Assembly: GCA_003508835.1 (NCBI GenBank)
Contig: PUFA01000027.1
Location: 744,001-808,000, forward strand
Length of the DNA: 64,000 nt
Origin: Eonycteris spelaea
Lineage: Eukaryota; Chordata; Mammalia; Chiroptera; Pteropodidae
Direction of reading: 5' to 3'
The notes beneath the pieces were generated by a model. The model had not been told where the DNA came from, did no database searches, and saw only the letters and a list, made by a program, of their open reading frames with translations. The position numbers were made by a program, and so were the translations under genes. Below are positions 20,791-31,879 of the stretch, one piece after another. The number at the start of each line of letters is the position of its first letter. The first letter of the stretch is position 1.

Positions 20791-21849
20791 GCTGGAGAGG
20801 AGAGCAAAGGAACTTCAAGTAACCTCTGCAGCACCCCTTCCTGAGTTTACAGGTTTAATTTGTGATATACACTTACATTCAAAGGAAAACACACCAAGGA
20901 CACATTTAGACTCTTTTCAATTTTAATATACATTCACTTCAAAGTTAAAATGCCTCTTCCCTTTTGTTTCCATTGGCATCACTGGAGGGTGGGGGCAGGA
21001 GGCTGTTAGTCCAGAGCTGGGCGTAGCTTGTGGTCAATACAATTTGTGGGCTTCTTTCTGCATGTCACTGTGGTTAGCCGGTCCTCACCCTGGCTGGAGG
21101 TATCTGATAATGCAAGGATTTGGACCCAAGTTGTAGGTACCTCCTATCTTAGGGTTCCTGCACAGACCCTTGGGGAGTTTCCTGGAACCTTGAACTCTAT
21201 TGCTACACTCTAATTAGCTCTACTTGAAATGGCAGCCAGGGAGAGACTTGGGCTCTGAGGAGAAACGAAGCCTGTAGTCTCAAGAAAGACTAAGAAGGGC
21301 TTTAAATTCTCCCTTGCAATTTATTTTTTGCCCTTCCATGAACATAATCCATCTGGTTATTGTGCTCCTAATTCGCTCTGCATAGAATGAGGGTAACAAA
21401 CATAGTTTATAGCTATCCTTCCTCCATTATTTCATTTTTTTAAAAAATATTATACACAATTTCACAAGTAGACCAAGAAATGCGCAATTTCACTTTTAAG
21501 TTAAAAATTATATTTTTATTGCTTAGGAAAAATTTTGTGACTAACATTTTTTAAATTACAGAGAATAGTTAGTGGCTCTAACTATAGTTAGGTTAGTGGA
21601 TCTATTTCCAATATTCAGAAATGACTGAGGTGTTTTATGTTGGGTACAAGCTGAGCCCGTTGGAGCTAGTAAGGGAGCATATGAGTAGTCATTTGGCAAA
21701 AACTAAAAATCAAGTATTGAAATAAAGAAAAAGGAATTCTTTGCTGGGTAGTTGGGAATGAATGGAAAAGTCTGTAGATGTAGGGATGGGCATTTCAAAG
21801 GTGAAGGTGTACAGAGAACAGACCCACAGGGAGTAGGAGTTCTCTAGAT
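20791..21849. other. unique sequence, no feature seen
   Basis: A slightly G-rich patch at 20982-21003 and AT-rich remainder. No gene or repeat recognised. Confidence 0.4.
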
Positions 21850-21985
21850 ATTTTACAAATAAGGAATCTGAAACCCAAAGCAGTTAACTGTCTTGGCAAG
21901 ACACATAGCTGGTTGGCAGCAGAGCCAAGATAAAAACTTACCTCTCTTGACGCAAAGTCCATTACTTTTTCCAGTATCCCATGTC
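21850..21985 (-). mobile_element. MIR SINE
   Basis: Reverse-complement MIR: 'ttttacaaataaggaatctg', 'gcaagacacatagctggttg', 'gcagagccaagataaaaact' then 'cccatgtcacc' in the order seen in the MIR core and 5' half. Non-coding. Confidence 0.8.
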
Positions 21986-22290
21986 ACCGTGTGACTAACT
22001 TTGGAGCTGGAGTTTAATAACCATGAAGCCACATAGACAAGGACACCAGAATAGGAAGAGTGGTAAGATTCTTTGAGAAAAGAAGAAAAACAACTGCAAA
22101 ACTAAAATAATAGGTCTGATTAATCTTTTCAGGTTGTAGGAAACAATAGCTGTCTCTCTAAGCATGAAAAGGGGATAAAGAGGGGGAGATGTTACTGGCA
22201 GAAGGGTGTTCTGGGCCATTATTTGGTTTTTAGCTCAGGAAATTGTGTTAAGAATCCAACTTTATGAAAAACCTTCAGATGATACTTCGA

Positions 22291-22293
<3 letters not shown>

Positions 22294-22376
<83 letters not shown>
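22294..22376. repeat. compound (TC)n(AC)n microsatellite
   Basis: About 23 uninterrupted TC units followed by about 18 uninterrupted AC units. Purity indicates an actively mutating, probably polymorphic locus. The SLSL and HTHT peptide frames seen across it are translation artefacts. Confidence 0.98.
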
Positions 22377-22378
<2 letters not shown>

Positions 22379-22899
22379 CAAAAGATGAAAAAGTCCAATT
22401 AAGAAGCTTATCTGATAAAGACTCTAGCACATTGTTAAATAATTATATTGCTCTTCTAATTGCCAGGAAGAGGGTGGAGATCTGTTAAAAACGGTACAAT
22501 AGACAAGGCACTACAAGGATCCCAGATAACAGCCAACAGAACTGGTTATAAAAAGATTAGAAGCACTTGAAGTTCACCAAACAGAAGGAACAGATAACAC
22601 ACATCTGTAGGTTCTAAAAGCCTGAGTGAGGGAACTGGTGAACCTAAGACTGCAGCCTACACAGCATCAAGTGGAAGTGAAGTAAGAAAGAATGTGAGTC
22701 CTTCAGATGTCAAATGCCTAAGATGTTTTGGTAAAATAATTTTCTCAACAAAATTGGTTTGAACAACTGGACCTCAGTTTTAGATAGTGTTCTGAAACTG
22801 AGTCAAAAGACTCTCTTAATAGGTGTGAGAAAGAGCACTCCAGGGACCTATGATTCATAAAACTTGAATGTAGTATTCTAACAAAGTAGAAAATAAGAT
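22377..22899. other. unique sequence, no feature seen
   Basis: Nothing recognisable between the microsatellite and the next MIR. Confidence 0.4.
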
Positions 22900-23055
22900 A
22901 CAGATATCGAGCAACTTGTATAAGCAGGCACTCTGCTAGAGTCTTAATTCTAAGACCCTACCAACTTCGGTGATATTATCCTCTCAGAAAGGGTTAATTA
23001 GTTTAGATGAGGCCATTCCACTAATAAATAAGTCATGGAGCAGAAACTATTCCTG
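22900..23055 (-). mobile_element. MIR SINE, diverged
   Basis: The pattern 'aagcaggcactctgctagag', 'gatattatcctctcagaaag' and 'aagtcatggagcagaaacta' follows the order of a reverse-complement MIR, including the polymorphic 'ttatcctc' core. Confidence 0.65.
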
Positions 23056-23494
23056 GTTGTGTCTGATGCCTGCCCATTTCTCATACACCACAAAGTAGAT
23101 CAATGGAAAGAGTTATAATTTCTCATTTTCTTCTCTGTCAAAGTTGGAGCTGAGGAGCTGAAGAAGATGCTTAGAGAAGGCAGGTCACTTCATCTTGTAT
23201 TGGTTAATGTGTGCTTGATTCTACAGGAAATGATATGCTACAAAATTTCCCAAGTCGTTTTTAGGGACACTTAGAGGTTGCCGGACTCTGGGTCCCAAAC
23301 ATCACACAAATAGCTATGGTTCCCCTATAACTAATTATAGGATGAAATTTTGCATCCATATTCTACATTCTGGCATTCAAGACCCTTACCAGTCTGCCTC
23401 CAATTTAGCAATTTCACTTAAACAATTTTTATTGTGACTATATCAAATAAATAGAAAAACACATATACACAGTATAAGAAATGACAATTTATAA

Positions 23495-23655
23495 GAGTAG
23501 CTTTTATATTCTAAGCACAGTGATCAGTGTTTTCTTTCTATTATCTATTTGATCTCCACAAAGACTTAAGGTAACCTTATTTTATTAAGGAAAAAGCAGA
23601 CTATGAAGGTGCGTAGCTTGTAGGAGAGAGAGGGATTTGAATTTTCATCTGTCTG
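23495..23655 (-). mobile_element. MIR SINE, diverged
   Basis: 'attctaagcacagtgatcag', 'atttgatctccacaaagact', 'cttattttattaaggaaaaa' and 'gagagggatttgaattttca' keep MIR order on the minus strand. Confidence 0.65.
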
Positions 23656-24239
23656 GAAGAAGAGCTGTGTGCTCCTGTTTGGTAAAACATGTCCTCCCAA
23701 TGCTGCTTAGGCATGTCCTCTTTTTCCTGCTCTATCACCATCCTTATGGTCCTTGGCTACAAAGGTGTTGCTATTCATCACAGTTGTCCCGGGGAAGAAA
23801 TGGTAGGAAGCCAAGATTTATGCATGGAGATGGTGACAATCTTGCTATTGTTTATTTGCTTTAGGCAAACAAAAACAAAAACAAAAAAGCCTTCACAGTT
23901 GGGAACCACATATTGTTTGGTCCCTGATAGGGTTGACAGTATAAGTCAATTAAATAGAACTAAAACATTATGCATTATTTACATAAAATCTAAATCTAAC
24001 TGTGTGCCTTGTATTTTATTTGCTAAATCAGGCAATCAACGTTTCTGAAGAGAAAGGCTTCCCATTGCATCCCATTCTTGAAATAAAAATAAATGAAAAT
24101 AGCTAAAGCAAACAGAGTCAGAAGCAAAAGAGAACCTGATCCCTAAATACATAGAGTAAAACTCTGCCCTCCCTCAGTTCTCTCTCAGGCTCTTGTACTT
24201 GGGGCATCACAGTTGAGGCAAGTGCTTTAGGAAAAAGAT

Positions 24240-24345
24240 CTGTGTGAACTAGAACTTGGACTTCCAACTCTGTGTGAGCCTGAGCAATACATTTAATCTC
24301 ACTGAATTTATTTTCTCATTTGTAAAATTAAAACAGTCAAGAGAA
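24240..24345 (+). mobile_element. MIR SINE, forward
   Basis: 'acttccaactctgtgtgagc', 'ctgagcaatacatttaatct' and 'tattttctcatttgtaaaat' correspond to the MIR 5' to core order (ctctgccacttactagctgtgtg, gcaagttacttaacctct, cctcatctgtaaaat). Confidence 0.75.
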
Positions 24346-24399
24346 CCTGAGATATTCCAATTTCTAAAAATATTCTCCTTTTCAGAAAGAAAGTGAAAG

Positions 24400-24510
24400 G
24401 AAATCAAAATTTGGTGAACATATATTGAGTTCTCGGTATTGTACATGATACTTTAATATCTTACCCTACTTAATTCTCAAAATAATTTAGAGAGGCAAAT
24501 CGTGTTATCC
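24400..24510 (-). mobile_element. MIR SINE fragment
   Basis: 'ggtgaacatatattgagttc', 'tattgtacatgatactttaa' and 'tcttaccctacttaattctc' resemble the reverse-complement MIRb 3' segment. It lies beside a forward MIR at 24240-24345. Confidence 0.55.
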
Positions 24511-25099
24511 TTGTAATCAGTGCACGGCTGTTTCTTAGTAGTAACCTTCATTTTCCCCTACTTCCACTTTGAAGAAAGACTACGCACTTAGATGCTTTGT
24601 AGAAATGGGTTAAATTGCACAACACGTTAATGAGAAATAAATCGCTTATTAAAGACTCGGTGGAGTGAGAAGTACCACTACCGCTCCAGATCTCTTCTTG
24701 TTCTTAATTGTGAAATTCCAATCTGGCGCCAGCTACCATTTTTCTTCTCAATTCTCAAGTTCCTTTCTTACAGACTCTTACCAATCATATTGTCTCCAGT
24801 CTGCTCTTTCAATGGGGTTAGACACAGAAATTAGGTAGAATTCAGGCAGTTTCAAAGTGTGGACAGGCAGTTTGCACTGGTTAAACGTCACCCAAAACTG
24901 TCTTTTGAGCACTGAAAACTTCTGGCTGACTCTAACTTCTGACTGACTTTAGCTAAGGAGAAGCTCTTTAACTTTCATTGATAAGTAATTCAGCTAAGGG
25001 GGAACAACTATGAATTTAATGAAACAGAAAATGCGCACAATAACTTTATATTCTGCAATACGCCTATGTGTTGTGCGGTAATCGTGATAGTGTTAGAGG
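24511..25099. other. unique sequence, no feature seen
   Basis: No coding or repeat signal recognised. Confidence 0.4.
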
Positions 25100-25410
25100 C
25101 TAAGTTTGGGAGCATGAAATCATGCAGTAGGAAATCTCTAAATCTGGCTTCTTCCACTCAGCACAATGCTCTTGAGAATCACTTGTGCATATTGGTACTC
25201 TGTTATAAAGTAGTAGTATGTCTATTATATGGATGTACCACAATTTATTTATCTATTCACCAGTTGTTGAACATTTGGGTTGTTTTCAGCTTCTGTTAAC
25301 TATGAATAAAGCTGTTCAAAACATTTGCATATAGGTTTTTGTGTGGAGGTATGTTTTTTATTTCTCTTGGGTAATTTCCTAGAAATGAAACTGGTACATT
25401 GTATGGTAAG

Positions 25411-25433
25411 TTGTTGTTGTTGTTGTTGTTGTT
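25411..25433. repeat. (TTG)n microsatellite inside L1
   Basis: Seven to eight pure TTG triplets sit where the antisense L1 sequence carries a T/G-rich stretch. Confidence 0.95.
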
Positions 25434-25585
25434 AAATTTAACTCTTTTAAATGCAGCTGTGACATTTTACATTCCCATCAGCAATGTATGAGAATCTGGG
25501 TACTCCACATCATCTTCTACACTTACTATTTTAAAATTTTAGCCACTCTGATGGGTGTGTAACAGTATTATATAATGGTTTCAAT

Positions 25586-25816
25586 CTATATTTCCCCAAT
25601 GACTAATGATATTGAGCATCTTTTCATGTGCTTATTTGCCATATGTATACTTTCTTTAATGAATTGTCTATTCAAATCTTTTTTTAATTGGGTGGTTTGC
25701 ATTCTTATGAGTTTTGAGATTTCTTTTGCATATCCTGGATGCAAATCCATTAACAGATATGCATTTAAAAATATTTTTTCCCAGTGTATTTTGCTTTTTA
25801 ATTTTCTTAATGTCAT
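25586..25816 (-). pseudogene. L1 ORF2p C-terminal fragment
   Basis: A 76-codon frame contains KEDLNRQFIKESIHMANKHM, the same domain position as HFYKEDIEMAN in the L1 at 16178-16498. No catalytic domain remains. Confidence 0.75.
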
Positions 25817-26030
25817 CTTTCAAAGAGCAGGTATTTTTTTTTTTATCCAACAAAATCCAATTTTTCTTTTATGGTTCATGATTATTATGTTCTAGGAACT
25901 CTTCACCTAACTCAAAGTAATGAAGATTTTCTCTTATTCTTTTTTTTTCTACAAGGTTTATAGTTTTAGCATTTATGCTTAATTTTATGAGCTATTTTGA
26001 GTTAATTTTCTCATATGGTGGCAAAGACCA

Positions 26031-29000
26031 TGGTTCGTAAATTCCTTCTGAAAGAGATGGTTATTCTGAGAGTATTGTTATGACTACTGGCCACACCAGC
26101 TTTTGGGGTTAAACTTCCAGGGAACAAGCTTTGTGTAGAAGGGCGTTACCTATTCCACATGCACCCATTCAGCTCAAAACCCCTCTCCCTAGGGACTGGA
26201 GTGGGGGGGGGGGCAGCTTCAGTCTAACTTTCCTCAAAAACTAAAGAGCATATTGGTGACCTTCTAGTTAATAAACTGCTACCTAGAATACTGATATAGA
26301 AAGGAGTTGCGACATCAAGATTTTCATACTGCTATTGGATTGAGGGGATTACATTCTTGAAATGCTAATGCTATTGAGAGTGAAGAAAACAAAGCAGAAT
26401 ATAGCGATTTAGAAGCAATTAACTATATTATCCTCCTAGAATCAACCAGTAAAACATAGTTGATCTGAAAGTGAAGAAAGGGTTATTGTATCCAACATCC
26501 TACATATTTCACCCCAGATAAGCAAAAAACTTAGGACTAATAAAACGGGACTGTCTCCACCATGGAAGAAGACATTTGATTTAACAGTCTTGCTTAAAAA
26601 TTTGTTTTCATTAACTTTTAAAAAATTCTTTTTAATGACATTTGAGGTCTTCATCCATGAAGGAACAGTTATTTGTAATGGTATCTGTAATGTAGCTCTT
26701 TTTAACGCTTATTAGATTAGTTTTGCATTCATATCCTCTTCTAAATACAAATTGTGTACGTTGATGCTTAAAATGAGTAATTTATATCTCTGAATTGCTT
26801 GAAGTCGACTTTGATTTTGAATCAACTTACTTTACCTACATTGACATGTCATATCAGCAGCAAGTGAATACTTAAATCATACTGTAATCCCTGATATAAA
26901 AATTACAGGCAGGGAGAACACAAAAGGATACAGAAGCTCATGAGACCCCAGTGTATAATCTCTGACAATCTCTTTGTGAACTCAGAGGATCTGATCTAGC
27001 ACTCAACAGCCCATGTTGTTCTAATCAAGATAATCCTGCTGGACCTCAAATTCAAGTTAAGAGCCCACCCTCTCATTTGGAAAGACATGACGAAGAGTTA
27101 ACCTTACGATACGAAAATGTGAATATGAGATAAATCTTCATAGAACTGTAAAAGACTTTCTTGCTGCAGAGATACAGCCCTTCTTTTAGTCTGGCCACTT
27201 TACAACTGATCCAAACTGTATTCATGCAGCATTCATTTTGTAGGAAAAAGTACTGTTACCAGTGGTGGGTGTATTGGGAAGATAATGGAGCTTAAACTTT
27301 CATTTGCATGGGCCCCTTCTATACATTCATACATAATTTTGTGTTTCTTATTTAAAATTCTTTTTCTTAAAGGGGCCCTAATATTACATAAACATCTGGC
27401 CCATAAGACCTGGATTTGTCCAGCTGTTACTAAAAATGGGGATTCTACCTGTGGATGGTGTGATGAAAACAAGTGACCAGTGGTCTTTTCTAGCCTGCAC
27501 ACATCTAAACATTATCCTTTTGTTTCACTGCTTATCCAGCTTGGTTTTATTTCTAACTCTACATGTTGCCTCACAGTTAGCATGATATGTTTGCCCAAAA
27601 AAGCATTTCCCTAGTCTGAATTTCCCTATGTCAGGCTGGTCTATCTGTCTCTAATATTTCAGGGAAAGCTATGAACACCTCCTTTAACATGTGGCAGCCA
27701 ATAACTGCTGCTCAGGCATTATGCACACATTTATCTGGTCTAGTGTGGGTAGGCAATACTCAGCCTTGCTTGGGGTTTAGTAGGCCTGTTAAACACCTAT
27801 ATCTGCAAATCTCAAGATCTCCTCATCCTCGGAGTTATGTGTACCTGTTGCATAGAATGGGCAAGTATTTCTCTCTCCAGTCAATTGTCCCCCCAAACAT
27901 TATCGAGGGCATTGTTGGAAAATTTTGTGTGTTTGAGTGTCATAGAATTTCAGGATTACGACAGGAAGTTTGAAAAGTTAGGGCAAATTATCTTGTTATT
28001 ACAGAAAGTCAGCATTTTAAAAAATAAAAGTGAACATGTTCTTTCCTGGACTTGCAGACCCAGCTAGCTTTGATGATTTTAAAAAGCTTGGGGTTGGGGA
28101 GGGGGAGCACTGATAGCTATGCAAATATTTGAAAAGGTATCACCTTGTTTGAATTAAGGGAATTTTAATACTGTCAGGTAGGGTGGGCACTGGTAAAATC
28201 TATTCATGATTGTAGTGCTGTAATGCTGCTGGCAGTTTACAAACACGTTTTCCTACCTGCTTGATGGCTAGTTTCTGGATGGAGTCAAGGACTTGTTTCC
28301 ACATTGCTTGGGCTCAGCACTCCCATGGCTGGCTTTTCAAGTGCAGTTGAATGGAACACACTGTGGGAAAACCACCACCCCATGCTAATTTTTAGAGTCA
28401 TTAGAAATGAAGAGAGTGTCCCTTTCCCTGCTCTGCAGGCTGGACGACAGCTTTTTTTCACCAACGCTATCAGAAAGGCTGACCACTTACAAACATAGCC
28501 CTCTGGTTACAAAATATAGGAAGTCTCTGGAAAATTCTGAATATGCTCTCCAATTCGAGAGTTTGCCTCTGCTGCCCCTTCATAGACTTGATGTTCTTAA
28601 CTTCAGTGGATGTCTGGCATGAGGGAGGACTTTGGGATTTGTTTTTAAAGAAGTTTAATGTTTTAAATTGGTAAGGCCAGGAACTATCCAACGTACCCAT
28701 TGAATAGGTCCTTTTCTTTTCAGGCTCCTAGCAAAATAAGATGTCTATTATGACCCAAGGATGAGGCAATAAGTAATTATTAAAATAAACAACTTTATAC
28801 ACATAAGAATGATTTTTCCCCTCCGTGGTTGCTTATTTGAAAACTCTGAGCCTACATGGAACATCTCGATGCTCTTCTTTAAGAAAGATTAACTCCCTAC
28901 CCTTTCCATCTATTTCTCTTCTTAAAAAGGTTCTCAGGCTTTCTTCTTGCCATTTTTCCTGAGATCATGTCAGAGGTACACAGATAAGGATTGATTTCAA

Positions 29001-29149
29001 AATAAGCATGCCAGTGCAAAGAAGTGAAGAAAGAAAAAAGAATGGCGGCCTAAAAGAATGTGGAAGTTTACAGAATTGATGTACCTCCTGTAAAAATCTT
29101 AACTGTTCAGAGAGTCTTGGTTTCATGGAATGTCTCTTTGGAACGATGG
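26031..29149. other. long unique stretch, no gene recognised
   Basis: About 3.1 kb with no recognised repeat apart from a G12 run (26202-26213). Frames of 60-100 codons (for example plus 27671-27973) show no domain and overlap other frames. Base composition is less AT-rich than the L1 areas. Because repeats are sparse it is a reasonable place to look for conserved non-coding elements. Confidence 0.4.
26202..26213. repeat. G12 homopolymer
   Basis: Twelve consecutive G after 'gagt'. Such tracts are assembly- and replication-error prone, so the exact length may be unreliable. Confidence 0.9.
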
Positions 29150-29172
29150 TTTTTTTTTTTTTTTTTTTTTTC
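29150..29172. repeat. T23 homopolymer
   Basis: A pure T run could be the tail of a minus-strand retroposon, but the sequence to its right (cagtggctgcagtacttaga) does not match a SINE or L1 I know. Confidence 0.9.
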
Positions 29173-31420
29173 AGTGGCTGCAGTACTTAGAGGCCACCGA
29201 AACTTGCTGTTCCCCTGCCCCCACTTTTTATAACTCCTCAAGTTCGGGTCAGTTTTCATGCATCTAAGCCCGGGTGGCAACTCTGGTTTAAATGCCATTT
29301 CATGCCTGATAAAATTTCATTAGGCATTTTAACTTTTAATTTCTTTTATTGACTTATTGTGCAGATGGACAGAAATGTTTAGAAAGGGAAAAAAATTTAA
29401 ACGGGGATTTACTGAAGTCATGTTTCAGTAAGGAAGGAAATACCATTGACTTTATTACAGCTGCCTAATGTTTTCCACAAACTGTAGAAATAATGCGTTG
29501 TATCTTGGTGACCTACAATAGCAGCTGACTGCTTGCACATGATGGAAATGCAATTTGGGTTTGCTAAAAATTAACTATTTAATGCCCTGGTGTCCACATC
29601 TCACTGTATCTGTGTCTGGTTTGTTCTATACGCTCTTTTCTATTTGTGGGCAGTCATTTGCTATAGGTTTGAATGTGGTATGTAGCTTCCTGAGAAGCTG
29701 CTGGGGTCAGATGGAGAAAGACCACACCAGATACCCATGTGTCTGTGTTTGCTGCCTTAAGAACTGATGTGAAGATTTCTTCTGCCCCTTCCTGCGCCTC
29801 CTTCACCTGCACCCCCATCCCCCACCAGCCAACCCAGCCCAGACCCCTCCCTTACGTCCTCCCTCCCTCCTTTAGCTGGGCCTTATCTGGTATGTTCAGT
29901 GATGTGATAAAACAAAAAGGGAAGTTTTTGATTGCACGAACACACCCTTTGGAGGGATTCCAGCTAGAGAAGAGTCCGTTAAGGAAAGCAAGAGCAGTGT
30001 AGGGAGACCTAGGTGCCAGGACTGAGGAAAATGCAAGCTGAGGAGGAAAAAATAATAACATGCTAGAATGGCGGCGGTGGTTTCAAGAGGTCTGGAGGGT
30101 GGAGGGAGTTCAAAAAGGAACTTGCCTAATGAGGCCTCTCTGAAGATTTACTGCTATGGTTGCTGCTAAGAAGAGGATCCGGAGAAAAGATATTCTGCAC
30201 TGACTAGCTTCACAAGAAGTCAGACAGGGCTCGTACTCTCTGGCAGACAGAGGAGAGAGACTGCTCAGCCGGCAGCATCTAGGGACTTTCAGTTTAATTG
30301 TTTTTAAAGAGCCCCCTTCCAAAAAGCATTTGTGACATATATATAACTATATATGTATATAGTTCTCGAGGCAGAGAAACAGAGAAAACATTCTGGACGA
30401 AAGCCATTCCCTAGTTTGTCCTAAGGATGACCACATCGATTTCCGGGAACACCATTTCCTCCCCTCACTGCACCTCTCACGTAGCTCAAGGCTCATACTG
30501 CAGCCATTGGCCTCTTGGCTGAGAGGACGTGACAGACCATCTATGGAGGGTGGAACACCCTCTGTCCTCTATTCAGTGCATTGGGGCCTGGCCTCTTCCT
30601 GATTTCCCCTGCAGGACCCAAAGGCTCTCTAACTTCCAGAGACTCAAAGTGAAACTCTGCAGTGCAAATACCAAAGTAGTGGTGGCCTGCACTCAAATGG
30701 GGGTGCTCTCTTCCTGCTGAAGGAGTGACGAGTATGGGAAACACCACATTTCAGGAAAACGAAATTCATCGCTTTGTGTTTGGAGCAGATATGATCACTG
30801 CCATTACTTATGGGGAAACAGAGGCTTAGTGAGAAGTGATATATTCAAAAACAGAAATATTTGGCCTTAATACACTCCTATCCATTACGACCACTGGAGC
30901 ACACATGCACCCGGCTCCCGTCGACTGGCTGATGTCATCTTGAGAACTCATTCTGGGTAATAAATCAGCAACCTTCAAGGGGAAGAAAGACAAATGGAGT
31001 TCTGGGTGTTTTCTCACAAAAGACAGGAAAGCAGTCCATCTGGTCCACCATGTAAATCATATCAAGTGAAGCAGAATATGGAAAAAGATCCAGAATTCGG
31101 GATTTCTACTGCACCCTACAAATAGGCAGAACCGGGCTTGAATAAAGTAAACTCAACTCACCAGGAAGGTCAGGTGCAGCCATGGCGTGGGAAGAAAGGC
31201 AAAGGAATTCGTGGATGGCAGGCACAGGTTCTTTGGTTACTTTTCTTTTAAAGACAGAGAAACAGTAGTGGGAGGAGGGGAGCCCCCTTTCTTCAACCAG
31301 TAGTGTGTGGCAGCACGTAGGGATGCCGTGTGAGGGAAGGTGGCTTGGGAAAGGTGACTGTGGACGCCACTGCCAGCGGTTCTTCAACTCGCAACAAGCG
31401 CCTCGCAGTGCTGTGCGCGG
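29173..31420. other. unique, relatively GC-rich sequence
   Basis: The C-rich zone 29780-29875 is followed by GATA-type cores ('ccttatctgg' at 29882, 'gtgataaaac' at 29903) and by 'atggcggcggtgg' at 30068. A MIR-like scrap ('ggggaaacagaggcttagtg') lies at 30810-30832. No open frame continues through the 'atggcggcgg' start for more than a few codons with a recognisable product. It has the look of a regulatory element, but this is inference from composition only. Confidence 0.4.
29808..29851 (-). promoter_or_regulatory. potential G-quadruplex motif on minus strand
   Basis: The plus strand has two C5 runs near 29812-29823, then 'cccagcccagacccctccc' at 29833-29851. The minus strand therefore carries four G-runs of three or more separated by loops of 1-3 bases, which fits the standard intramolecular quadruplex pattern. 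Function is not shown. Confidence 0.45.
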
Positions 31421-31660
31421 GCATGCGTGCATGTGCGTAGTCGTGCGCACTCGTGCGTGTGCATGCGTGCATGTGCGTACTCGTGCGCACTCGTGCGTGT
31501 GCATGCGTGCATGCGTGCATGTGCGTAGTCGTGCGCACTCGTGCGTGTGCATGCGTGCATGTGCGTACTCGTGCGCACTCGTGCGTGTGCATGCGTGCAT
31601 GTGCGTACTCGTGCGCACTCGTCCGTGTGCATGCGTGTGCTCGTGCATGTGCATGGGTGG
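31421..31660. repeat. 40-bp CpG-rich minisatellite
   Basis: Five head-to-tail units start at 31421, 31461, 31501, 31549 and 31589. Four are exactly 40 bp and the third is 48 bp through an extra 'gcatgcgt'. A degenerate 32-bp partial unit follows. Units 1 and 3 carry 'gtagtc' where 2, 4 and 5 carry 'gtactc', a two-type order suggesting duplication of a two-unit block. The sequence is largely alternating purine-pyrimidine and very rich in CpG. Because 40 is not a multiple of 3 and the unit lacks stops on several frames, long Cys/His/Arg-rich frames run through it on both strands (including 239 codons on the minus strand at 31106-31825). I regard these as artefacts. Confidence 0.97.
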
Positions 31661-31766
31661 AAGACTAAGAGGGGGACTATGAGATTCACAAACACGCAGA
31701 GAGTGTTTTTCACAGAGACATGCTTCTGCTTTCTTGAATGAATATGTGATAAAAGAACTTCCCCAT

Positions 31767-31818
31767 GGAATCGTAAGTAGGAAATAACTCCAGGAATCGT
31801 AAGTAGGAAATAACTCCA
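31767..31818. repeat. perfect 26-bp tandem duplication
   Basis: The 26-bp unit at 31767-31792 (begins ggaatcgtaagtagg, ends aactcca) is repeated without change at 31793-31818. The absence of any mismatch implies a recent slippage event. Confidence 0.97.
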
Positions 31819-31879
31819 TTAACATCTGTTTTCATAAAAAGAGAAGACTGCTAGTTGCCTACTAAACATGTTTTCCCTT

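Larger units (their letters stand above)
25100..26030 (-). mobile_element. old L1 fragment (ORF2 3' part and 3' UTR)
   Basis: Antisense L1 landmarks appear in order: 'ggcttcttccactcagcaca', 'gtaccacaatttatttatct', 'tttctcttgggtaatttcct', 'cattcccatcagcaatgtat', 'ttgagcatcttttcatgtgc' and 'ttcttttatggttcatgatt'. It is an old L1M-type copy. A (TTG)n array at 25411-25433 has expanded inside it. The minus frame 25586-25816 still shows ORF2p-like KEDLNRQFIKESIHMANKHMKRCS. Confidence 0.88.

Noticed and set aside
22264..22488. Ser/Leu then Thr/His repeat protein frame
   Set aside because: Direct translation of the TC/AC microsatellite.
23335..23410. Possible L2 scrap ('ctggcattcaagacccttac')
   Set aside because: Too short and diverged to distinguish from chance or from other LINE families.
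23689..24048. 119-codon plus frame with a Cys-rich start
   Set aside because: Begins near a MIR fragment and shows no family resemblance; an overlapping frame of similar quality exists.
31305..31682. 125-codon plus frame rich in Cys, Val and Arg
   Set aside because: It is the plus-strand reading of the 40-bp minisatellite and has a period of 40 residues; not a gene.
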